Shown: positions 56,758-64,000 of the stretch, one piece after another
How positions within the stretch are numbered: position 1 is the stretch's first letter
Layout of the letters: each line of letters opens with the position of its first letter
Assembly (NCBI GenBank): GCA_963709665.1
Contig: CAVPWU010000003.1
Coordinates: 124,001 to 188,000, forward strand
Length of the DNA stretch: 64,000 bases
Reading direction: 5' to 3'
Source of the DNA: DASZIT01 sp963709665
GTDB lineage: Bacteria; Actinomycetota; Acidimicrobiia; Acidimicrobiales; RAAP-2
Program-made: the position numbers and the translations under genes
Notes under the pieces: model-generated
Databases searched by the model: none
What the model was told of the DNA's origin: nothing
The model's input: the letters and a program-made list of their open reading frames with translations, nothing else

Positions 56758-58179
56758 GTGACCTCGACCCCGCCGGCCGCCAGTCCACCGTCGCCTCCGG
56801 CCCCCCCGCCGGCCGCCGGCCCGCCCTCCCCGCTGGCCCTCCTGCAGAGTCGCAGCTACGTGGTGCTGCTGGTCCTCGGGGCGGTGGTGGGCATCCCGGT
56901 GGCGGTGTTCGCCTACTTCTTCCTCGAGCTGGTCGGCCGCCTGAACCACTGGTTCTTCACCTCCCTGCCCAGCGGACTGGGCTTCCACGGGGTCCCACCG
57001 TGGTGGCCGCTGCCGGTCCTCGCCCTCTGCGGGCTGCTGGTGGGGCTGTCGCTGCACTACCTGCCCGGCACCGGCGGCCACCTTCCCGCCGAGGGGTTCA
57101 AGACCGGCGGGCTGGCCCCTCTCCGGGAGATGCCCGGGGTCTTCGTGGCGGCGCTGGTGACCCTGGGCCTGGGCGCCGTCCTCGGGCCGGAGGCCCCGCT
57201 GATCATGATGGGCGGGGGGCTGGCCGTGGCCATCGTCCACCTCATCAAGCGCGATGCCCCCGACATGGCCGTCCTGGTGATCGGGGCGGCGGGCAGCTTC
57301 GCCGCCATCTCCACCCTGCTCATCTCGCCGCTGGCCGGGGCCTTCCTGCTGCTCGAGGCGGCGGGGATCGGTGGCGGACTGGTCAGCGTGATGCTGGCCC
57401 CCGGCCTGCTGGCCGCCGGCATGGGGGCACTGATCTTCATCGGCCTCGACGGCTGGACCGGCTTCGGGACCTTCGCCCTGGCCGTCCCCAACATCCCGGC
57501 CGCCGGCACTCCTCGGGTGGGCGAGTTCGGCTGGGCCATCGTCATCGGTCTGCTGTCGGCGGTGGCCGGGACCGGCATCCGCCGGATCGGGACCTTCGTC
57601 CAGCCGCTCTCCGACCGCTACCGGCTGTGGCTGACCCCGCTGCTGGGCCTGGTCATCGGGGGGGCCGCCGTGCTCTTCGCCCAGGTCAGCGGCAAGTCGT
57701 CTCAGTTGGTGCTGTTCTCGGGCCAGTCGGCCCTGGCCCCGCTCATCGACCACGCCGCCGCCTACACGGTGGGCACCCTCCTGCTGCTCTTCGTCTGCAA
57801 GGGCGTCGCCTACGGACTGTCGCTGAGCAGCTTCCGGGGCGGGCCCACCTTCCCGGGGATGTTCCTCGGCGCCGCAGGCGGCATCGCCCTCTCCCACCTG
57901 CCGGGCCTCCCCATGATCGTGGGGGCGGGCATGGGGATCGGGGCGATGTGCACGGTGATGCTGGGTGGCATGCCGCTGACCTCGGTGCTGCTCGCCCTGC
58001 TGTTCCTCTCCTCCGACTCCCTCAACCTGGTGTCGCTGGTGATCGTGGCGGTGGTGGTGGCCTACGTGGCGGCGGCCCGGCTCATGCCGTTCCTCAAGCT
58101 GGCGCCGGACACCCCGGCGGCGGCCCCGGCAGCGGCCCCCTCGGCGGCCCCGACTCCGTCGCCGGCCGGCCCGGCCTGA
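56758..58179 (+). CDS. ClC-family chloride channel/transporter
   Basis: 473 residues from GTG 56758. Pro/Ala-rich N-terminus, about 10-12 membrane helices. ClC signatures: GTGGHLPAEGF at the place of GSGIP, AVLGPEAPLIMMGGGLA with the gating Glu of G-x-E-G-P region, and GGPTFPGMFLGAAGGIALSH (GGxFxP). C-terminal tail is Ala/Pro-rich and lacks CBS domains. Moves chloride or fluoride; an exchanger or channel mode is not decidable. Ends 70 bases before the large inverted repeat. Confidence 0.9.
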   Translation: MTSTPPAASPPSPPAPPPAAGPPSPLALLQSRSYVVLLVLGAVVGIPVAVFAYFFLELVGRLNHWFFTSLPSGLGFHGVPPWWPLPVLALCGLLVGLSLHYLPGTGGHLPAEGFKTGGLAPLREMPGVFVAALVTLGLGAVLGPEAPLIMMGGGLAVAIVHLIKRDAPDMAVLVIGAAGSFAAISTLLISPLAGAFLLLEAAGIGGGLVSVMLAPGLLAAGMGALIFIGLDGWTGFGTFALAVPNIPAAGTPRVGEFGWAIVIGLLSAVAGTGIRRIGTFVQPLSDRYRLWLTPLLGLVIGGAAVLFAQVSGKSSQLVLFSGQSALAPLIDHAAAYTVGTLLLLFVCKGVAYGLSLSSFRGGPTFPGMFLGAAGGIALSHLPGLPMIVGAGMGIGAMCTVMLGGMPLTSVLLALLFLSSDSLNLVSLVIVAVVVAYVAAARLMPFLKLAPDTPAAAPAAAPSAAPTPSPAGPA

Positions 58180-58248
58180 GCGGGGACGCCGACCCCGACC
58201 CGCCACGGGGCGTCGTCACCGGGGAGCGCCCGTCGGCAGAGGTGGTTC

Positions 58249-58321
58249 TGCCCGCATCCGAGCGAATTGGGCTGGGCGCCTGAAGTCCGGTCGGCGGAGT
58301 GAATTCGCTCGGATGCGGGCA
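58249..58321. repeat. 20-bp perfect inverted repeat with 33-base loop
   Basis: TGCCCGCATCCGAGCGAATT (58249-58268) is the exact reverse complement of 58302-58321. Its right arm runs directly into the 51-bp tandem array, whose unit shares CGGGCACC(C/A)ACAAC with the arm end. It lies between ClC (plus) and the small gene at 58520 (minus). It could be a bidirectional terminator or a REP/MITE-like element. Confidence 0.85.
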
Positions 58322-58329
58322 CCAACAAC

Positions 58330-58482
58330 CTGGCCCGCAGGCAGCTTCGACCGGCTCGCCCACCGGCGGGCACCCACAACCTGGCCCGCAGGCAGCTTCG
58401 ACCGGCTCGCCCACCGGCGGGCACCCACAACTCGGCCCGCAGGCAGCTTCGACCGGCTCGCCCACCGGCGGGCACCCACAAC
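58330..58482. repeat. three tandem copies of a 51-bp unit, plus partial fourth
   Basis: Copies start at 58330, 58381 and 58432, nearly identical; the partial fourth starts at 58483. Each has GCCCGC and GCGGGC about 30 bases apart, able to fold back, and contains CTTCGACCGGCTCGCCCACC. Period 51 is a multiple of three, giving open frames with 17-residue repeats on both strands, but these lack ribosome-binding sites and look non-coding. Confidence 0.85.
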
Positions 58483-58519
58483 TCGGCCCCGCCGGCCGGG
58501 CAAGGCACGCCCGCAAGCG

Positions 58520-58798
58520 CTAGCCCCCGAGCGTCTCCTGGGTGATCCCAGCGTTGCGCAGCATGCGCCGGAGGTCGACCACCTGCTGGGTGTCGATGTC
58601 GTCGCCCTTCGGCCGGTCGAACCGCTCGGTCTCGTCGCCGACGGTCACCGTCAGCCGCTCGTTGGGCTGCTCGGTCACCGTGCCGATCTCGGACAGCAGC
58701 GAGACGACGTCGTGCCACTCGATGTTGTGGCTGACCGGATGGGCCAGGATCTTCTCGGCGGTGGTCCGGTGATGGCTGGACAGGTGGATGGGGTCCAT
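58520..58798 (-). CDS. small conserved hypothetical protein
   Basis: 92 residues from ATG 58798 with AGAGGAG upstream. It starts MDPIHLSSHHRTTAEKILAH and includes EWHDVVSLLSEIGTVTEQPN and DTQQVVDLRRMLRNAGI; mixed alpha/beta, acidic, soluble. Small proteins of this pattern are common in actinobacteria, sometimes annotated as unknown; some resemble HicA-like RNA-binding folds, but the key His context is not clear. Divergent from the OYE gene across 83 bases. Confidence 0.75.
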   Translation of the reverse strand: MDPIHLSSHHRTTAEKILAHPVSHNIEWHDVVSLLSEIGTVTEQPNERLTVTVGDETERFDRPKGDDIDTQQVVDLRRMLRNAGITQETLGG

Positions 58799-58881
58799 GG
58801 GGCTCCTCTGTGCTTCGGTGCGTCCACCGTACCCGGCGGCCGTCCGCGGAACCGGGGCCGACCCTGTGACAGTGTGTCCGG

Positions 58882-60102
58882 GTGCCGGAGCCCGTGACCG
58901 CCCCCGACCCGTTCTCACCACATCCGCTCGGCCCCCGGGAGCTGAAGAACCGGTTCATCAAGTCGGCCACCTTCGAGGGCCCCCAGCCCGACAACCTGGT
59001 CGGCGACCGGCTGATCGAGTTCCACCGCCGGGTGGCCGACGGCGGCGTGGGCCTGTCCACCGTCGCCTACTGCGCGGTGTCGCCCGAGGGCAGCACCGAC
59101 GGCCGGACCCTGCTTCTGCGACCGGCGGCCGTCCCCGGCCTGGCCCGCCTGGCCGACGTCGTCCACCGGAGCGGCGCCCTGGTGGCGGCCCAGATCGGCC
59201 ACGCCGGCCCGGTGGCCAACCCGGTGGCCACCGGCCGCCCTGCCCTGGGGCCCACCCGCATCTTCAACCCCCTCGGGATGCGCCGCACCGCCGCCGCCAC
59301 CCCGGACGACATCGAGCGGATCACCGGGGCGTTCGCCGACGGAGCCACCCTGGTGGCCGACGCCGGCTTCGACGTCGTGGAGGTCCACCTCGGTCACGGC
59401 TACCTGTTGAGCTCCTTCCTGTCCCCGGGGCTGAACACCCGGACGGACGGCTGGGGTGGCTCGCTCGAGCACCGGGCCCGGTTCCCACGACAGGTCATGG
59501 AGGCGGTCCGTCGGGCGGTGGGCGACCGGGTGGCGGTCACCGCCAAGCTGAACATGGCCGACGGGGTGTCGGGGGGGCTGTGGGTGGAGGAGAGCGTGCA
59601 GGTGGCTCGGTGGCTGGCCGCCGACGGGAACGTCGACGCCCTGGAGCTGACCGGGGGCAGCTCCCTGCAGAACCCGATGTACTACTTCCGGGGGGAGGCC
59701 CCCGTCGACGAGATGGCCCGCTACATGCCGAAGTTCATCCGCCCCGGGTTCAAGCTGTTCGGCGGACGCTTCCTGCACAGCTACCCCTACGAGGAGGCGT
59801 ACTTCCTCCCCTACGCCCGCCAGTTCCGCGACGCCCTCGACCTCCCGCTCATCCTCCTCGGGGGCATCAGCGAACTGGCCACCGTCCACCGGGCACTGGC
59901 CGAGGGCTTCGAGTTCGTGGCCATGGGACGGGCTCTCCTCCGGGAGCCGGACCTGGTCGAGCGGTGGCGGACCGGGGCGTCGACGACCTCGCTGTGCATC
60001 CACTGCAACAAGTGCATGCCCACCATCTACCGGGGCACCCGTTGCGTCCTGGTCCCCCGGGACGAGGACCGCCCCACCGGCACCTCCCCCGACCCGGCGT
60101 GA
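58882..60102 (+). CDS. NADH:flavin oxidoreductase, Old Yellow Enzyme family
   Basis: 406 residues from GTG 58882. FMN-binding TIM barrel: LGPRELKNRFIKSATFEG, AQIGHAGPVANP (Gln/His substrate site), AGFDVVEVHLGHGYLLSSFL, SPGLNTRTDGWGGSLEHRAR, LGGISELATVHRALAEG, FVAMGRALLREPDLV. The C-terminus keeps a cysteine cluster (CIHCNKCMPTIYRGTRC), as in Fe-S 2,4-dienoyl-CoA reductase-like OYEs, but lacks the NAD domain. Coupled by GTGA overlap with the following membrane protein. Confidence 0.9.
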   Translation: MPEPVTAPDPFSPHPLGPRELKNRFIKSATFEGPQPDNLVGDRLIEFHRRVADGGVGLSTVAYCAVSPEGSTDGRTLLLRPAAVPGLARLADVVHRSGALVAAQIGHAGPVANPVATGRPALGPTRIFNPLGMRRTAAATPDDIERITGAFADGATLVADAGFDVVEVHLGHGYLLSSFLSPGLNTRTDGWGGSLEHRARFPRQVMEAVRRAVGDRVAVTAKLNMADGVSGGLWVEESVQVARWLAADGNVDALELTGGSSLQNPMYYFRGEAPVDEMARYMPKFIRPGFKLFGGRFLHSYPYEEAYFLPYARQFRDALDLPLILLGGISELATVHRALAEGFEFVAMGRALLREPDLVERWRTGASTTSLCIHCNKCMPTIYRGTRCVLVPRDEDRPTGTSPDPA

Positions 60103-60959
60103 TCCGCCAGTCCTACCTCCACCTCCCCGCCGGCTGGGTGAAGGAGCGTTCAAGGGGCTTCGGGCCCTTCGTCACCGCCGAGACCCTCCGCCGTCCCGAC
60201 GGGACCGAGGTCCGGTGGCAGTCCCGCCGGTACCGCAAGCGACGGGAGCGGGCGGGCGGATCCACCTGGTGGGCACCGCGGGCCATCGGATGGTGGATCG
60301 GCGTGCTGTTCGCGGTGGGATCGGCCTGCTTCGCCGTCGGCGCCCTCCCCGCCTACGCCGACGGCGTGGGCACCCGCACCGACAACCTCACCTTCTTCGT
60401 GGGCTCGCTCTTCTTCACCACCGCCGCCTTCCTCCTCTACCGGGAGGTGGTGACCACCGATCCCTCCTTCGTGGGGACCCGCCGGGGGCGGTTCGGCCTG
60501 GTGGTGGTGCAGGTCGGTCGCATCGACTGGTGGGCGGCCGTCGTCCAGCTGGTGGGCACGCTGTTCTTCAACGTCACCACCGGGCGGGCGTTCTTCGGCA
60601 CCTTCACCGACCCCACCAGCGCCAACCACGCCATCTGGCGCCCCGACGCCATCGGCTCGATCTGCTTCCTGGTGTCGAGCTGGCTGTCGTGGGCGGAGGT
60701 GTGCAACGGCTCGTGGTCGTGGCGGCCCACCGACCTGTCGTGGTGGATCGCCGCCCTCAACCTGACCGGATCCGTGGCCTTCGGTGTCTCGGCGGTGGCC
60801 TCCAAGGTGAAGCCGGACGGCGACCTCCGCAGCGTGGGCCTCACCAACCTGGGGACGTTCGTGGGCGCCATCTGCTTCCTGATCGGCGCCGTCCTGCTGC
60901 TGCCCGAGCGGACCCTCGGCGACGACAGCCCGGTGCCCGCTCCCACCACCCCCGCCTGA
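60099..60959 (+). CDS. multi-pass membrane protein, YrhK-like region
   Basis: 286 residues from GTG 60099, overlapping the OYE stop. A basic soluble N-terminus (about 1-60, rich in Arg) precedes about six membrane helices: WWIGVLFAVGSACFAVGALP, LTFFVGSLFFTTAAFLLYRE, WWAAVVQLVGTLFFNVTTGR, IGSICFLVSSWLSWAEVCNG, WWIAALNLTGSVAFGVSAVA, LGTFVGAICFLIGAVLLLPE. Repeated pairs of helices fit YrhK-type repeats. Function unknown; translation with OYE suggests a shared redox or stress role. Confidence 0.8.
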   Translation: MIRQSYLHLPAGWVKERSRGFGPFVTAETLRRPDGTEVRWQSRRYRKRRERAGGSTWWAPRAIGWWIGVLFAVGSACFAVGALPAYADGVGTRTDNLTFFVGSLFFTTAAFLLYREVVTTDPSFVGTRRGRFGLVVVQVGRIDWWAAVVQLVGTLFFNVTTGRAFFGTFTDPTSANHAIWRPDAIGSICFLVSSWLSWAEVCNGSWSWRPTDLSWWIAALNLTGSVAFGVSAVASKVKPDGDLRSVGLTNLGTFVGAICFLIGAVLLLPERTLGDDSPVPAPTTPA

Positions 60960-60964
60960 CGCAC

Positions 60965-61067
60965 CGCCCGACCCCTTCCGGCCGGCAGCGGACCCGCCCG
61001 ACCCCTTCCGGCCGGCGGCGGCGGACCCGCCCGGACCGCCGCGGTCATGAGAGAACTCTCATGACCG
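60965..61067 (+). promoter_or_regulatory. 30-bp direct repeats followed by a 12-bp hairpin upstream of the FMN module
   Basis: CGCCCGACCCCTTCCGGCCGGC occurs at 60965 and again 30 bases later at 60995. Then CGGTCATGAGAG (61042-61053) and CTCTCATGACCG (61056-61067) form an exact inverted repeat with two central bases. The latter could act as terminator for the OYE operon or operator for the next gene at 61146. Confidence 0.6.
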
Positions 61068-61145
61068 GCTCATCACCGCCTTAGGGAGCCGGATCAAGCT
61101 ATCGGGGACCGGTCAGAGGACCGGCTCCGAGGGGTGGTGTGGGAC

Positions 61146-61721
61146 ATGGCAGGGACCACGTCAGCGAAGAGATGGCTGATCGCCGCGGTGGTCGTGGTGG
61201 GCACCGCGGCCGGGGCGGCGGCGGCGAGCGGCGACCCGGTCCCGCCCGCCGCCAGCGGGGTGACGCCCTCGGCGGCCGAGGCCGCCAAGCTCCATCGTGA
61301 GCTCATCGCCCTGGACGGGCGCCAGTCGTCACTCCAGGGCACCCTCCGCTCCGAGGAGGACCGGCCGGCGGCGGCCGGGACCACCGCGCCGGCCGGAGCC
61401 ACGCCCACCACCACGACGTCGGTGGCGCCGCGAGTCGCCGCCCCGGACACCGGATCCGACCGGCCGGCGGTCCCGGCGGTGCCGACCGGCGCCGCCGACG
61501 CCACGACCCCACCGCCGGACCCGGCGCCGACGGTCGCCGACGGGGGGAGCCCGCCGGCCACCACCCCGAGCCCGACGGCGACCGCCGCCACCACCACCAC
61601 GACGACGACGACCTCGCCTCCACCCACCACCACGACCACCCTCCCGGTGCATGGCGGGGGTGGGGACGACGGCGGGGACGGTGGTGGGGACGACGGCGGA
61701 TCGGATGACGGCGATGGCTGA
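61146..61721 (+). CDS. secreted/anchored Thr-Pro-rich low-complexity protein
   Basis: 191 residues from ATG 61146 (GTG 61134 or 61137 possible; GAGGGG upstream). N-terminal hydrophobic stretch RWLIAAVVVVGTAAGAAAAS is a signal or anchor; a short coiled segment KLHRELIALDGRQSSLQGTL follows, then Ala/Pro/Thr-rich sequence with poly-Thr and a Gly/Asp-rich tail. Overlaps the next gene by 17 bases. Low-complexity tails of this kind act as wall-spanning linkers. Could carry FMN or be a scaffold; unproven. Confidence 0.65.
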   Translation: MAGTTSAKRWLIAAVVVVGTAAGAAAASGDPVPPAASGVTPSAAEAAKLHRELIALDGRQSSLQGTLRSEEDRPAAAGTTAPAGATPTTTTSVAPRVAAPDTGSDRPAVPAVPTGAADATTPPPDPAPTVADGGSPPATTPSPTATAATTTTTTTTSPPPTTTTTLPVHGGGGDDGGDGGGDDGGSDDGDG

Positions 61722-62310
61722 GGCCGCCCGCCGCCGGCGCCGAGGTGCACGCCCGTCGGCGACGGTGACCGCCGTCACCATCGGCGTGACCGGCCTGACC
61801 CTGGCCTGGGCGTTCCAGACCTCCGAGCACGCCTCGGCGGTGCCGACCGGCGCCGCCCAGGCCTCCAGCCAGGTGGCCGACGAGCGCGCCGCCATCGCCC
61901 GGCTCCGCCAGTCGATCGCCTCCACCGAGCAGCAGATCGCCACGGACGGGTCGTCCGCCGCACCCGTCCCCGCACCGGCGGCCCCGGGGGGAACGGCCCC
62001 GGCTGCCACCGCCTCCGGCACCGGGGCGACCGGCCCCTCCGGCTCGTCCTCCCGGGCCACCACACCGGGCACCTCCGGAGCCACGACCGCACCCGCCCCG
62101 AGCGCCGCGACCACCACCGGCTCGGCCCCGTCAGCGGCCCCGACGGCCCCGGCCGCCGTCGCTCCGGCGCCGGCACCCACCGACACCACGGCGGCCACCA
62201 CCCCCGCCACCACGGCGGCCACCACCCCGGTGGCGCCCCCGCCGACCAGCACGCCGACCACCCCTCCGACCACCACGGCGACCACCGGTGCCTCCGCCGC
62301 CAAGCCCTGA
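61705..62310 (+). CDS. membrane-anchored Ala-Pro-Thr-rich protein
   Basis: 201 residues from ATG 61705 (ATG 61714 also fits). Arg-rich start, one membrane helix (ATVTAVTIGVTGLTLAWAF), then a helical segment DERAAIARLRQSIASTEQQI similar to that of the preceding protein, and a long Ala/Pro/Thr tail. The shared layout suggests the two genes arose by duplication. Overlaps apbE by 23 bases. No cofactor-binding motif (such as the FMN-attachment DgxTGAT) is evident. Confidence 0.65.
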   Translation: MTAMAEAARRRRRGARPSATVTAVTIGVTGLTLAWAFQTSEHASAVPTGAAQASSQVADERAAIARLRQSIASTEQQIATDGSSAAPVPAPAAPGGTAPAATASGTGATGPSGSSSRATTPGTSGATTAPAPSAATTTGSAPSAAPTAPAAVAPAPAPTDTTAATTPATTAATTPVAPPPTSTPTTPPTTTATTGASAAKP

Positions 62311-63268
62311 CCGCCCCGACGACCCGCGCCTGGCCGTCGGCGGCACCGTCCGCGCCATGGCCTGCGACGTCACCGTGCACGGCCTCGCCGGCGACGTCCA
62401 CCCGGCCCAGGCGGCCATCCACCGGGCCCTGGAGGTCTTCCGACGCGTCGACGCCACCTGTACCCGGTTCGACCCCGCCAGCCCCCTGATGCGCATGAAC
62501 GCCCGCCCCGATCGCTGGCACCGGGTACCGGCCCTGCTTTTCGGCGCCGTCACCGAGGCCCACCGGGCCTACGAGCGGACCCACGGGTGGTTCGACCCCC
62601 GGGTCCTGCGCGACCTGGTCGACCTCGGCTATGACCGCAGCCTCCCCTTCGCCGGTGGCGGGGTGGTCACCGCCGGCAGCGGCCGCCGGCGGCCGGCACC
62701 GACGCCCTGGCGCCCGCGCTTCCGGGGAGGGGACCGGCCCGAGGTCCACCTGGGCGGTCAGCCGATCGACCTGGGGGGCATCGGCAAGGGCCTGGCCGTC
62801 CGGTGGGCCGCCGACACACTGCACGGTCACCTCGACGCCTACCTGATCGACGCCGGCGGCGACTGTGCCTCCCGGGGGGCGGGCCCCGGCGGGGACGGCT
62901 GGCGGATCGGCGTGGAGGACCCGCGGGACGGCGACGGCCCCCCGCTGGCGGTCGTCGAGGTCCACGACGTGGCGGTGGCCACCTCGTCCACCCGGCTCCG
63001 GCGCTGGCGGTCGGGTGGGGCACCGGCCCACCACCTCATCGACCCCTCCACCGGCCGACCCGGGGGCGAGGGACTCCTGGCCGTGACGGTGATCGCCGAC
63101 GACCCGGCGGAGGCCGAGGTGACCAGCAAGGCCCTCTTCCTGGCCGGGCGGCGGGGCATCACCGCCCGGGCCCGCCGCCGCCGGGTGGCCGCCCTCTGGG
63201 TCGACGTCGACGGGCGGTGCGGGGAGACCCCCGACTTCTCGCCCTCGGTCGTCTGGAGGGCGGCATGA
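62288..63268 (+). CDS. apbE: FAD:protein FMN transferase ApbE
   Basis: 326 residues from GTG 62288. ApbE motifs: CTRFDPASPLMRMN, GWFDPRVLRDLVDLGYDRSL, DLGGIGKGLAVRWAAD (161-176), YLIDAGGD, HHLIDPSTGRPGGEGLLAVT. Attaches FMN through a phosphoester to Thr/Ser of target proteins, outside the membrane when exported; here no lipobox is seen, so it may act in the cytosol or use the Sec-less partner. Coupled to the ferric-reductase-like gene by ATGA overlap. Confidence 0.92.
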   Translation: MPPPPSPDRPDDPRLAVGGTVRAMACDVTVHGLAGDVHPAQAAIHRALEVFRRVDATCTRFDPASPLMRMNARPDRWHRVPALLFGAVTEAHRAYERTHGWFDPRVLRDLVDLGYDRSLPFAGGGVVTAGSGRRRPAPTPWRPRFRGGDRPEVHLGGQPIDLGGIGKGLAVRWAADTLHGHLDAYLIDAGGDCASRGAGPGGDGWRIGVEDPRDGDGPPLAVVEVHDVAVATSSTRLRRWRSGGAPAHHLIDPSTGRPGGEGLLAVTVIADDPAEAEVTSKALFLAGRRGITARARRRRVAALWVDVDGRCGETPDFSPSVVWRAA

Positions 63269-63966
63269 GCCCCCGGCCCGACGGTGCCGGGGCCTCGGCC
63301 CCCGCCACCCGGGGCGCCTCGGTGGTCGGGACCGGGTCGCTGCTGCTCGCCCTCCTCGTGGTCTCCGGGCTGGTGGGCCGGTTCCTCGGGACCGGGGGCC
63401 GGCCGCTGGTCCATGACCGGATGCTCCCGTGGATCCTCACCCGGGGCCTCGGCCTGGCGGCGTACGCGGCGCTGACGGCGCTGGTGCTGACCGGTATCTG
63501 GTTGCGGCACCCCTGGCGGACCCGGGTCCCCTCGCCGCACCCCGAGACGCTGTTGCGGGTGCACGTGACCCTGGCCGCCGCCATGGTCACCCTGCTGGCC
63601 GGCCACCTGACGGCCACCGCCCTCGACCGCTACGCCGGCGTCGGCTGGATCGGGATCGTGGTCCCGGAGGCCTCGACCTACCGGCCGACGGCGGTGACCC
63701 TCGGCACCCTCAGCCTGGTGCTGGTGGTGCTGGTCACCGCCACCGCCGCCCTGGCCGGTTCGCTGGGGCGACGGATCTGGCTCCCCCTGCACTCGGTGGC
63801 GGTGCTGGTGTTCTGCTCGACGTTCGCCCACGCCGTGCTGGCGGGGAGCGACACCCACCGGCTCCGGTGGTTCTACGCCGCCACCGGGACCGCGGTGGCG
63901 GTGGCCCAGGTCAGCCGGTGGGTGGCGGGGCACGCCACCGCCGACCGGGTGCCGGTGGTCCGGTGA
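63265..63966 (+). CDS. ferric-reductase-like transmembrane protein
   Basis: 233 residues. Six membrane helices; His pairs that could bind heme b in VHVTLAAAMVTLLAGHLTA and LPLHSVAVLVFCSTFAHAVL. Resembles the ferric reductase-like (FRD/YedZ-type) domain that passes electrons across the membrane to flavins or iron. Adjacent apbE supports covalent FMN as the next carrier. Stop overlaps a following GTG start. Confidence 0.85.
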   Translation: MSPRPDGAGASAPATRGASVVGTGSLLLALLVVSGLVGRFLGTGGRPLVHDRMLPWILTRGLGLAAYAALTALVLTGIWLRHPWRTRVPSPHPETLLRVHVTLAAAMVTLLAGHLTATALDRYAGVGWIGIVVPEASTYRPTAVTLGTLSLVLVVLVTATAALAGSLGRRIWLPLHSVAVLVFCSTFAHAVLAGSDTHRLRWFYAATGTAVAVAQVSRWVAGHATADRVPVVR

Positions 63967-64000
63967 TCGGGCTGCCCACCGCCCCCCGGTCCGTCCCCGA
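63963..64000 (+). CDS. start of next gene, cut by window
   Basis: GTG 63963 overlaps the preceding stop (GTGA) and opens VIGLPTAPRSVP before the window ends. The gene pattern suggests another component of the same operon; nothing more can be said. Confidence 0.4.
   Translation, partial: MIGLPTAPRSVP

Noticed and set aside
58330..58482. CRISPR array
   Set aside because: Units are contiguous 51-bp copies without unique spacers, and no cas genes are present.
58062..59060. 332-residue minus-strand frame containing 17-residue repeats
   Set aside because: Produced by the 51-bp tandem DNA repeat; the real gene in this stretch is the 92-residue protein in another frame, and no ribosome-binding site supports the long frame.

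Overview
The window is high-GC actinobacterial chromosome. The pknB-pbpA-pstP-fhaB-fhaA cell-wall kinase cluster, a DinB/DUF664 thiol transferase-like protein, paired DHDPR-like catabolic enzymes and secreted 'GYWLxAxDGGVFxFG' repeat proteins point to an Actinomycetota lineage, probably Acidimicrobiia-like. The genus cannot be named from sequence alone.

Layout. (1) 1-5635, minus strand: PASTA kinase PknB (cut by the window edge), class B PBP, PP2C phosphatase and two FHA proteins, as one tight operon lacking the usual rodA/ftsW. (2) tRNA-Leu(CAG) at 5788-5874, followed to about 17650 by an AT-richer accessory island. The island holds a Fic remnant, a TacA/TacT-type toxin-antitoxin pair with a palindromic operator, a NERD-domain gene split by an IS481-family element with near-identical target duplications, a frameshifted HNH nuclease, two tyrosine integrases (one frameshifted), a ribbon-helix-helix protein coupled to the second integrase, a zinc metalloprotease-like protein and a frameshifted AAA ATPase. 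(3) 17780-31979: secreted beta-propeller protein, choloylglycine-hydrolase-like enzyme, a coupled FAD 2-hydroxyacid dehydrogenase/ThDP decarboxylase pair, DJ-1/PfpI protein, uracil-DNA-glycosylase-like protein, LysR regulator, IPT/repeat surface protein, GH15 glycosidase and a secreted hydrolase. (4) 32098-40347: a catabolic cluster (thiolase, DUF35 partner, two DHDPR-like enzymes, Rieske oxygenase, thioesterase, amidohydrolase, hydrolase, FadR-type regulator) with a 14-bp perfect palindrome as candidate operator. (5) 40384-58179: propeller lipoprotein, type III glutamine synthetase, luciferase-like monooxygenase, a lipoprotein/membrane protein/phosphoesterase operon, LapA and FUSC membrane proteins, DinB, a badly broken MFS exporter, SDR, a second Rieske oxygenase and a ClC-type channel. 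(6) 58180-64000: a 20-bp inverted repeat joined to 51-bp tandem repeats, an OYE-family flavoprotein coupled to a membrane protein, and a module of two Thr/Pro-rich secreted or anchored proteins, ApbE FMN transferase and a ferric-reductase-like membrane protein running off the end.

A window-wide oddity is the number of single-base frameshifts, often in short homopolymers, in both island and ordinary genes. Some may be real decay in the island; the spread suggests that a share are assembly errors. Where the family alignment shows how frames join, the joined gene is described.
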